A stretch of 28,941 nt of DNA. Origin: Didymodactylos carnosus (lineage: Eukaryota; Rotifera; Eurotatoria; Philodinida; Philodinidae). Of the stretch, positions 1-9,055 are shown one piece after another; the first letter of the stretch is position 1; each line of letters opens with the position of its first letter. Both the position numbers and the translations under genes were made by a program. Location: assembly GCA_905250885.1 (NCBI GenBank), contig CAJNOQ010001741.1, positions 1-28,941 on the forward strand. Direction: 5' to 3'. The notes beneath the pieces are model-generated. The model made no database searches. It saw only the letters and a list, made by a program, of their open reading frames with translations, and had not been told where the DNA came from.

Positions 1-80
1 TGAAATCGAAGTTCCCCATCTCTGAAAAATTCTCCATCTTTTGGTAGTAGAATGGAGTCTTCAGACTTTATATAAAAACA

Positions 81-321
81 GTGAGAAAATTTTGCAAACC
101 ATTTAGCCGAATAGAGCGAAACATTCTGAGCAAAATAAGACTTCTCCCGGTATATCATTGTGCGTTTTTGCGCAACTGCAGTCGATTTATCCCTGGCTAC
201 AAGGGATGTGAGAGTTACCAAAATATTCCGGTGAAAAAGCACTATAGAATGCCGGGAGAAGTCTTATTTTGCTCAGAATGTTTCACTCTATCCGGCTAAA
301 TGGTTTGCAAAATTTTCTCAC
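81..321. repeat. Long hairpin inside element 1
   Basis: Arm 81-150 and arm 252-321 are reverse complements over 70 bp with two mismatches, around a 101-bp loop (151-251). The arm begins at the first base after the outer terminal repeat ends. That means either an insertion at exactly that junction or, more likely, an integral sub-terminal hairpin. Frames in either arm are mirror images of each other and are not genes. Confidence 0.93.
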
Positions 322-599
322 TAACAACTAAGGACTTGGGTTTTCAGCGGTCAGGTTTTCCGAAAGCTCTTTTATCAAGTTTTCTCATGAAAAGCCGATA
401 TGCACCTAATCTGATAGAAAAGTCTTCGTGCTATTCAAAACATTATTCAGATTAGTTCCACCTTTTCCTAAAAGGTCAAAAACAAGAGAGTTCTTGTGAT
501 TATGACTCACTGTGGTGCTTACATATCATCCAAAAGCTTCTTTTCCATATCTTTAATGACTGATCCCACCTGTCTGGATATTATGACCAGCTCACTTTA

Positions 600-1190
600 T
601 AGAAAATTTGAAGGGCGATCCAGTGGTATGTTTTTGAACAATACATAGTTTTCATTATGGCAGAAAAACGACTAACGGAGTGTTAAAAGCACTAAGATAG
701 GTCAAAATCATTATATCGGATAAGTATTCCAACTATTGACCGATGAGGGCATATTTCTAAACGACTTATTTGTATACCATTTTGAAGCTCGTGAAATTCT
801 CTATTGAATGGTATATCTATCGTAGTGGCTAGTTGACAAACGTTAATCATAGGATCCTCATCGTGGAATAAGCCACCCAGTTGTCACGGGTTTCCAGACA
901 GTATTTCTAATGTCAAGGTGCCCTGGAACTTTGTCACTACTTTGTAAATATGAAATTGTAGCGCGGGAAATTGTCTGTCGAATGATATATGTATCGTCGT
1001 GGCTAGTAGTCAAGTGTGGACCACAGGATCGTCATCGTTGAACAAAGAAGAGTAGAACTTGGGTTTCACCAAATTCGACCTAGTTTTTTCTGAGAGCATT
1101 TCTAAGGTCTGCCGAGTGGCTATAAATGTTCTCCTGGTCATTCTGCATCTAACCCTGTATGTGTCGATAGAATTCAAGCAGGGGCCGATT
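600..1190. repeat. Diverged tandem repeat, period about 174 bp, element 1
   Basis: The clearest pair is 771-870 and 945-1047. Shared landmarks in the same order are a GAAATT core, an AATGRTATAT block, TATCGTNGTGGCTAG, and AGGATCNTCATCG. The landmark TTTGAAG at 781 recurs at 607, 174 bp earlier, and a weaker third downstream unit appears around 1125-1190. Units are old and heavily diverged compared with the perfect outer repeats. Confidence 0.75.
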
Positions 1191-1339
1191 CTATCAAATA
1201 ATCGCTTCTGTCCTTTATCAGTTATAACCGGTGCATGCCTAGAGAAGATAAATCACTTTTGTTTTTATATAAAGTCTGAAGACTCCATTCTACTACCAAA
1301 AGATGGAGAATTTTTCAGAGATGGGGAACTTCGATTTCA

Positions 1340-4195
1340 ACTGCGTCAGCAACCACCGTAACTCTTGGTACAACTTCGTCGGAACCGCTGAACTTTTATT
1401 TGTATTAGCATCGATATTACCTAAATACACAGTCTAACTCAGATAAATTTTGTATAATTCTACTGATAATCCGCTCAACTCCGAAATTGCCAATTTCAAC
1501 TTCTGCTGGAGTTGTCCATCTCTGTGATTTTTTGCTCGACAAAACCTTCTACATTCGATTGTTCAGCGGATTTCGAGCATGAAAAGAATTTTAATGCCTC
1601 GTAAAAGTTAGACGTTTCTGATTAGGGTCAGATCTAAATAAATGAGGAAAAAATAAGCCAAATGAGCCCAATGATAATGTATAATATACTGCAGTTTGTA
1701 TCTTCTACATTTAGAAAGAGATCGTGAAATCATATGATATGTCAAAAAGCAGTGTGCACACTCATCGCTTTTGAGATCATCCATTATCAATGATAAAATT
1801 TTAAAGAAAAATTTCTGTTGTTCGATGAGAATTAATTAATTAAACGAAGATTATCCATCGATAATTATATTTTTTAGAAAAAATAATAGATAATTCTCTG
1901 ACAGGTGTAAGAAATGAAACAGGGTACGGTAGAAGTTTAGAAAAACTAAAATTCTTCTACATGGTTTTCAATGATGACTCTGACAAGGTAATCAAAAATT
2001 CTTATACCTGTCTTTTTTATTCAGTATCAAATGATAACGAGTGACCTGTTTATCACTTCATATTTTTACATTCGACAAATATTAAATTAGTTGAAAAAAA
2101 AATTAATTTTTTTTGCAGTAATAACTCATAGATAAAGACATGAGCAAAACTTGTACGAAGAGTAGTGTGCTAATGTAATTATGTCATTTTCACGACATAT
2201 GAGGGTGTTGCCCGAACATATTGAAAGAGATTACAATAAACACATAGAAGAGGAGAGAAAGAGGAAAAAACAGTGACAATTTAAAAATAAAATTTCTCTG
2301 TGATGAATTTTATGTGCGAGATAAGAGTTTTCAATTATCACTCATTCCTCGTATACAACTATGCACTAAGATGAACAATTTTTGATGGATTCTGTTATTT
2401 GTTTTACTCAATTTATTTGAAAAAAACTACAAGAAAGAATAGAAAATGGCAGCAGAATATATGTATAGATTCACTATATCCATCTTGATGAATGATCAAA
2501 GCTAAAAACTTGTAACTGTAATTACTTACTGTTACTTTAAGTTATAAATTGTTATTATAGTGACTGTTGTTAAAGAATATATTCATAAGTTACACGATTA
2601 TAAAATAGATAAAATATATGCTTTATAAATAGTTTTGGAAATATGTTTATTTAAAACCCAATTATGGTAACGATTAGAGCCTTAATTCTGGAGAATAGTC
2701 TTTCTATATAAATAGCTCACGTAAAGGCTTATAAATTATTATCTTGAAGAGATTTTATAACAAGAATGAGCGACGGTTGACAATCGCAAAATTTCTACTG
2801 CTCATTTAAATTCAACAGTAAATGTTATGATTTTATATTTCTTGATATTTAGTTGATCAAACTAGTTTTTATGATAAATTAGATCGTTAATTAGTATACT
2901 GGTTGTTTGTGAATTATTTTAATGAAAATAATGTTAATGCTAATCACTACGTTGTCAATGAAAAATACAAAAATTTTGAAACATCCCCCTAATGAGACAC
3001 CCCAGAGAACTTAATGATGTTGAAAATTCTATATTATTGCTTAAATTGTTTAAAAAAAATACTTTAGATACTTCAAAAATAAAAAGAGAAATGACATACA
3101 GAAGAATAACTCATCCGCGAACATAGAAATGATGATATTGTCACTTAGTGAGAATAGTAAATAATTAATAAATAATAAAAAAAACGTATAGGGCCTAACA
3201 GGTGGTACTTATTTTAGAAATAGTGCTTAGTGGTCGTCTTGATCAAATACCGTACGATGATCAATCAGATAAGTCTGAATTAAATTTGATCTTTCTCAAC
3301 TTTGGATAAGTTGATATATAATCATTACGTTATTGTTTAATTATGATCGTTAAAATCATGTATCAGCAGAAGTTCGTGGCATTTATACTCAGATTTGTGA
3401 ATTTGAATGAATGATTTCTCTAGATGATCCAGAAAAGGTTGAATAGAACCATATTATTCTGATCCATAGCATAAGACAACTAAGACGTTATTGATGTTAC
3501 TCTTATCAGTAAACATCATATAATTTATGAGCACTATTCTTAAATTCAGATAAGCGAGTAACGAGATAACCCGAATGAAGGTAAACGAAATCGTAAACTA
3601 TTATCTGTATATGTATTACAATTTAATTGTAGTGGTAACTAGTAGGAAAGATTCATTTTAATATTAAAAATATCTCCATTTATTCAAGTTTCAGCATCAA
3701 TATTGGACTGACCGAGCTCACACCAAATCAATTTATTTAAACATGATGAGAGTACTTTATGAAACAACACGATCCTACGCTATTAATTTGACTAGTTATA
3801 ACAGAAACAGAAACCAGGTTGTCAATACAACATGGATATGACAAAGAATCGAATCACAACGATGAAGAAAAGCACTTGTCAATCTCAAGAAATACACTTT
3901 TATAGATGATTTTTTTCTCTGTTAATTATGTTTTACAAGACATAAACGTTTGGCTGTTAAAAATTTTCTTCTTGAAAATAGAAAACAACTTACTGTAAAA
4001 AGGAAAAAAAGATCTTAAATTGTTGTAATTCTTATAACGTGGCATTTTAAGAAGTCACAGTGTTTTAAATGCATTACAGTTAATATGAGCAAGAATATTT
4101 ATCAGTTGCATTGATTTAACTAAAAGTTTTTGCTTAGTTGTGTTATCCAACAGAATACATTTTTAATCAAAGTGAGTATCTTCCTTTTATATGAT
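1340..4195. other. AT-rich intergenic stretch
   Basis: About 2.9 kb of AT-rich DNA. Frames here are short, stop-rich and without recognisable motifs, and no inverted or tandem repeat of note was seen by eye. I see no gene in it. Confidence 0.6.
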
Positions 4196-4220
4196 AAAGG
4201 AGGGATCCGCATAAGGTTTC

Positions 4221-4617
4221 TCTTGTGACAATATTACTTTTCAAGAAAACATGGGTAAACCTAGCGAAACTGAGTTTTGACGAAAATCCATCAATTCAGC
4301 TAAAATACTCTAATCTTCTTCAAAACTTAACCAAACCGCTTGAAACTCTCAGAAAATACCCCCTTTTTCTTGATTTCTATGTTGATAGAGTTAGAAACGT
4401 TCTAGAGATCCGTCGTAAGAGAATATATTAGTCTAAAGTTGTTTGGGTATTCTAACTATTCAATCGACTCTTCTGATCATACCCTGAGAGTTTCAAGCGG
4501 TTCGATTGAGTGTTTTAAAGAAGATTGGAGTATTTTAGCTGAATTGATAAATTTTCGTCAAAACTCAGTTTCGCTAGGTTTACCCATGTTTTCCTGAAAA
4601 GTAACATTGCCACAAGA
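4221..4617. repeat. Long hairpin inside element 2
   Basis: Arm 4221-4352 pairs with 4484-4617 at roughly 90% identity with small indels. The loop is 131 bp (4353-4483). The arm starts three bases inside the 23-bp outer terminal repeat. The substitutions between the arms show that it is older than the hairpin in element 1. Confidence 0.92.
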
Positions 4618-4755
4618 TTCAGTATAGTTGATAATCTATGTTTCCATTTACTTTACCTTTTATCCGAGATTACCTAATACCATCTTGGGACTCCCGGAAA
4701 AACTGATACCACACTTAAAATTACAGAGGCTGAACCTTCTGATATCGTATATAGT

Positions 4756-5150
4756 TCGGTTTGTAGGAAATTCGACGAGCTTTGAAATGGTATATAACAC
4801 AAAATATACATGTTTCTTTACTAGTATAAGAAATACTAAAAACTGAAAGTGTGTCACATTTGTCCCTAGTCGATATATTTCTAGCCCATTTTTCAGAAAC
4901 TGGCCCCACCGATCTTGAAATTCTAAACTTACCAGTTTATGGCAAATTTCATGAGCTCCAAAATAATATACAATAGAAAAATATATGTTTTCTTGTTTGA
5001 GAGAAAAAGAGACCACACACGCGAGGACCGTCTCCTATATTGTATACGTAGGATTATTCTAAACGTCCTGCTGCTATCAAAACACTGCGATTAACTGTTA
5101 TTTTGCACAGAGTCTGTAGAGAATGTTAGGAGCTATCCAATAATATATTT
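4756..5150. repeat. Diverged tandem repeat, period 176-177 bp, element 2
   Basis: A GAGCT core recurs at 4777, 4953 and 5130, so the spacing is 176 and then 177 bp. Each copy is flanked by similar sequence, for example AATAATATA after the core in the last two. The first two units read in the same frame on the minus strand, which explains the 118-codon open frame there. Confidence 0.75.
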
Positions 5151-5385
5151 ACTTTGTCGGCTACGTGAAAGAAACATGAGAAAAACACACTTTACGTAAC
5201 CAGTAGCTGATCTTTGAGGGATGAGCTATTAGCGCCCTATTGACGAAGAATTACTCGGATTTTAGATATCAAAAGTACGCGAAATTACTTAAAACCGAGT
5301 GATAATACTTTTCTACTATTTACAGAATCGTTTTTAGACAAAAAATAAAGTGGCCGATTATCAACCTTATGCGGATCCCTCCTTT

Positions 5386-5728
5386 CTCGTACAATCAAAG
5401 ATGGTATTATAAGATATTGTTAAATCGTCGTTTTTCAATGTTTGATTATCAATTGTTGTAGCGTAAAAGACTGATAATAATCAGACAAGGTTTCGAAGAA
5501 TTACTTATTGACAAACGAGGTGAAAAAGAAATATCTTTTCTATTATTTTGGGGCCCATTAGATAAACATCAACAACAATAGCTGGAGTGTTCTCATTTTC
5601 GGAATGCACTGTATAATCCGATTTTTCCTTTTGTTTTATTGTCCTAAATATGTCCTCTTTTTAATCAACTTTATCATTCGTATTTTAGTACCTCTTTTGA
5701 CTTTTTAGATTTTCAGAAATCCAATGAA
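5386..5728. other. Upstream region of the PAN-like gene
   Basis: AT-rich sequence with no repeat or gene. Two possible splice acceptors (TTTTTAG, then ATTTTCAG) lie just before the ATG at 5729, so an upstream non-coding or short coding exon cannot be excluded. Confidence 0.4.
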
Positions 5729-6052
5729 ATGGTTGCTATTTACTTGCTAAGTTTTGTGATTGTTTATTTATCTATTAATATCGGTGAAAGTGCATTTGGA
5801 TCAGGTATATTGGCACCGACTTTTGGAAGGTTAAATAATTTTCAATATGCAACCTACATACGTATGACATCCGAAGTGGAATGTGTTTCGTTATGTCTGC
5901 ATTATGCTGAGACTAATTTTCAAAATTGTTACGGTGTTTCATATCAAAATGTAATGCAGCAATGCGATATTATTATCGAACAATTATCAACAGTCTCTAC
6001 ACCCAATCCAGTTATTGGTTGGTTATCCTATATAAAAAAAGCAGATTCCTAA
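5729..6052 (+). CDS. Small secreted PAN/Apple-like protein
   Basis: Single open frame of 107 residues. The N-terminus has a long hydrophobic stretch (about residues 3-18) followed by small residues, typical of a signal peptide, so secretion is likely. The mature part has a spaced cysteine pattern: two close cysteines in ECVSLC, then Cys in NFQNCYG, then Cys in QQCD. Together with the tyrosine after the third cysteine this resembles the core of a PAN/Apple domain, a fold used for protein or glycan binding in extracellular proteins. It is shorter than most such proteins and holds only one module. No intron interrupts it, and a canonical AATAAA lies about 40 bases after the stop. A fragment of a larger multi-domain gene or a retrocopy is possible. 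The PAN assignment is inferred from the pattern; ligand and role are unknown. Confidence 0.6.
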   Translation: MVAIYLLSFVIVYLSINIGESAFGSGILAPTFGRLNNFQYATYIRMTSEVECVSLCLHYAETNFQNCYGVSYQNVMQQCDIIIEQLSTVSTPNPVIGWLSYIKKADS

Positions 6053-6094
6053 AATATATGTTTGTCTCATACGATCATCACTTGTACCATATTA

Positions 6095-6100
6095 AATAAA
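6095..6100 (+). terminator. Poly(A) signal AATAAA of the PAN-like gene
   Basis: Canonical hexamer 43 bases after the stop codon at 6050-6052, followed by A-rich sequence. Confidence 0.5.
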
Positions 6101-6856
6101 AAGTAAAAAACATTGTTGAACGAAGAATGTTGCTAATTCACACTAGACAACATACAGTCACTTTTTTGTCAAACCATTTTCTATTATCTATTTCTTCTCA
6201 TAAATAAAGGGCAAGTATTCCAAATCTCTTTAGTTACTTAAATTACCTTCCATTGAAACAGTTAACATAATCTGAATTGTTTAATTGAGAATATTTCTAT
6301 TGGATTCTAATCATCTAAATATTGTTTTTCCTAATTGAAGTTGACATTTATGTTTACATTAGTCCATGCAGAATACGACTTAATGCACATACATTTCATT
6401 ATATAAGCTTTTGTGCATGATTATTAGATTATCGTCCTTATGACAACTTTCCTATCGTTCATTTTCATTCACTTAAATGTTGTAAAGTAGTTGCTTCTTC
6501 TTAGTAGAGAGACTTTTGAGTAAAAACAAAATAATTTGAGGAGGGATCTACTTCTATAAGTGCCACAAAATATTGTCACTTTGTAGAGACATCCAGTTAC
6601 ATATAGTCTGACGTTTTTTTGATGCAATATTGATTTCTTTTGCAGAATTGTTAAATAATTATTAATTAAAATCTTGATATTATTGAAAAAAATTTCTATA
6701 CTTCATAGAAATATGGGAACAATGTCCCTGCAGGGTTATTTCGTAGACTATTGTTAGTTGTACTTTTTTAATTCTGAGCATAAAAGTAATTTTTTGAACA
6801 TCTTGTCAGCGATTGCACAATAACAGAGACTTTTCAAGAAAAATGTTCACTATCAT
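6101..6856. other. AT-rich intergenic stretch
   Basis: No gene or strong repeat seen. A short GGAGGGATC match to the end of element 2 occurs at about 6540 but has no partner. Confidence 0.5.
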
Positions 6857-7537
6857 ACACTACGGTTACACTATGCAAATAATCACGATTATCTTTAATC
6901 GTGATTAAAAGATAATCGCGATTAAACATTTTCTAGTATAACCGTAATTTTCTTGGATCATGATTAATGATATTTAATCGCGATGAATTATGTGTAACCG
7001 CACTAATCAAGATTAAAAAGATAATTGTGATTTAACTCGTAGCTATTACTATAAATACTCAGTGTGCAAGAGAAAACTCATTTTTGTGTTGGCAAGGTTA
7101 AAATGAATACAGTAACACGTTTTAATCTGATCAATAGATTTGTTGACACCGACTACTAATAAGCCCTTCTTGTACTTTTTTCCCGGAGTCACGATTCCGA
7201 TGACTAGCCATTTTATTCGATATCTTTTCATCTTAATCTATGAAAGAATATAGTAATGCCAGAAAAATTGTTCAGTAGGCAAAACAACGTTCAGCTAATT
7301 AGTTATTGCAGTTGAGCAGTCATATGCAAGCGCCGCTATCATGATCCTTTTTTTTCGATAGAGACGATTAAAGTTACTCACGATTAAATTTAATCGCGAT
7401 TAAAGATAATTATCTTCCAAACATGATTATCTTTACTCATGATTTTCAAGATAATCGTGAGTAAAGTAGCGGTTACACTACTAGTTTAATCACGATTAAA
7501 GATAATCGTGATTATCTGCGTAGTGTAATCGTAGTGT
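6857..7537. mobile_element. Modular MITE built from TTAATCGYGATTAA palindromes
   Basis: Ends 6857-6908 and 7486-7537 are inverted repeats; the outer bases read ACACTACGGTTACACTA and its near complement. The interior is packed with variants of the self-complementary word AATCGTGATT/AATCGCGATT, at about 6881, 6898, 6914, 6977, 7392, 7488 and 7503. The boundary word CGGTTACACTA or its complement also occurs internally (about 6928-6945, 6990-7000, 7468-7480), so smaller self-complementary modules lie inside the big one. No convincing target duplication was found; a TA-type site is possible. No coding capacity. Confidence 0.8.
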
Positions 7538-8786
7538 TAGTTATAGCCTATATCATTCTACATGATATAAACGGAACGAATATTATTTAGTAATGATAAA
7601 TATCGTTGCGTGTATTTGACATTCCAAGTAAGTGAATGGATAGACAAAGAATGAATGATGTACTATTACTTAATGTATCTCGTTGAAATGACGACAGTCA
7701 CTACTGATACTGCTAGAAAATGTGAGCATAATCATAAACAATTAATTATTAAACGTTATTTACATGTTACTCAAAAATATATTCGATGATAAAATTAATA
7801 AATTCAATTTCCTTTTGCGTAATAAGCTATCGATTTTTTTGTTGCCGATTATATGTGCAATAAAATTTTGAAGTATCTGTACTTTGATGTTGTAAGAAGA
7901 ATAGAAAAAAGAAGTTAGTCGATTAACATCTATGATATTGCTCAACTCTCAAGACGAAGCAAGAATATATTCCTGTTCTTTCTTTATCAATTTTTGACCT
8001 GTCTTTATTCTCAATATTGAAAATAGATGAGTAGATGTACCTGATGATCCATGATGAGTCAGAGGTTTTATGTACATGTCAAAGCATCTTAACCTCCTGG
8101 TAATCTTTTTAACATATATATCCGTATATAATATGTATAAAAATAAAAAAACCAAAATATAAAATTTTAAAATTTAAAATATAATCATATTAATAAAAAA
8201 TTATAAACTAATGGATCTTCTTCTTCTTTTTTTCGGTAAGATAGGCAGGAAAGAATAATGGAAATTTTCACGTCGATTGGAAAAGTTCAGTCAATTCTTT
8301 CTCTCATTTATACGGAACTACGTGATCCAGAATACTTTCCTGTCTTTATTCTCGAATCACACAACGTTTTTACTCAATAAGTGTGAATATTGGTCGAATT
8401 AGGCCTGAACACGAAGGAAAATGAGGAATATGTTGTAACGTAAAAGTTTTTGCGAAGGTAAAACTTTACTGGTTACATCTTATCTTCAAACTATCTCATT
8501 TTATATTCATGACAAGACGGATAAAACATTTGAAAAAGACTGTATTGTACCATGGATGAAACTTTGATATATAAATACTGCGCTGACTATGCTCTCCATC
8601 TTTTGAGACAAAATCGTCAAGCATGTATGCAGTGGTTCATATTCGAGAATAGTATTAGAATGTGAGCTCACTTCAGTCAGAAGTGTTGTTTTTTTTTTCC
8701 AAAAGATTAATAACCATGACATTCATTGCACAGTGTATTTATTAATTACTAGACACTTTTCTTCAGATTACTTTAACTTTGTTCAT
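7538..8786. other. AT-rich intergenic stretch
   Basis: About 1.2 kb without recognisable gene, RNA or repeat. The minus-strand frames at 7760-7945, 7949-8155 and 8507-8722 have low-complexity, compositionally biased translations and no motif. Confidence 0.5.
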
Positions 8787-8789
8787 ATC

Positions 8790-9055
8790 AGGGAAGCACA
8801 GGCAGCCTACATCACTGAAAAGTCCGAAATGATTTTTCAAAAGTTAAAAGTTGATCGAAATCGGCAAAAAGTTAAAGTATTTATAAACCGGTTTCGGATT
8901 TATAAATCAGCTCCGGGTTTATAAATCTCGTCTAGATTTATAACTATTTTAAATTTTCGATCAAAAGCTAAAATAGTTATAAATCACTATTTATAAATCG
9001 GTTTATAACTCCACCTATTTCAGACTCTTCAATGGGCTACACAGACAGCTTCTTG
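8790..9055. mobile_element. Diverged MITE with TTATAAA cluster
   Basis: The outer parts (about 8793-8831 and 9020-9053) are imperfect inverted repeats: both begin GAAGC and share a block like CTGAAAAGTCCGAAAT in reverse complement. Between 8878 and 9008 there are seven copies of (A/G)TTTATAAATC-like words, several about 20 bp apart. A perfect 16-bp inverted pair (ATTTATAACTATTTTA and its complement, about 8935-8978) forms a strong stem. No target duplication was recognised. Confidence 0.55.

Larger units (their letters stand above)
1..1339. mobile_element. Composite inverted-repeat DNA element 1 (left end cut by window)
   Basis: Bases 1-80 are the exact reverse complement of 1260-1339, giving 80-bp perfect terminal inverted repeats. 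Because the match already starts at base 1, the true left end probably lies outside the window and no target duplication can be read. Directly inside the left repeat is a 241-bp hairpin (81-321). The interior then holds diverged tandem units of about 174 bp. No transposase frame is visible: the 100-codon frame at 1059-1361 runs straight through the right repeat and resembles no known family. The perfect outer arms suggest recent movement or gene conversion. I read it as a non-autonomous foldback-like element; the superfamily is unknown. Confidence 0.85.
4196..5385. mobile_element. Composite inverted-repeat DNA element 2
   Basis: Bases 4196-4218 are the exact reverse complement of 5363-5385 (23 bp; outer sequence begins AAAGGAGGGATCCGC). 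Immediately inside the left end lies a hairpin of about 400 bp (4221-4617). Between it and the right end are at least three tandem units with spacing 176 and 177 bp. The architecture copies element 1 at a similar size (1190 versus 1339 bp or more). No clear target duplication flanks it. The minus-strand frame at 4660-5016 covers two repeat units and has no recognisable domain. I infer a non-autonomous element of the same family as element 1. Confidence 0.82.

Noticed and set aside
1059-1361. 100-codon plus-strand frame in element 1
   Set aside because: It runs through the right terminal inverted repeat and shows no domain or signal; it is a by-product of repeat sequence.
4225-4431. 68-codon frame in the hairpin of element 2
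   Set aside because: It lies in a hairpin arm whose complement gives a mirror frame; no motif.
6539-6555. GGAGGGATC word like the end of element 2
   Set aside because: The match is only about nine bases and no inverted partner was found nearby.
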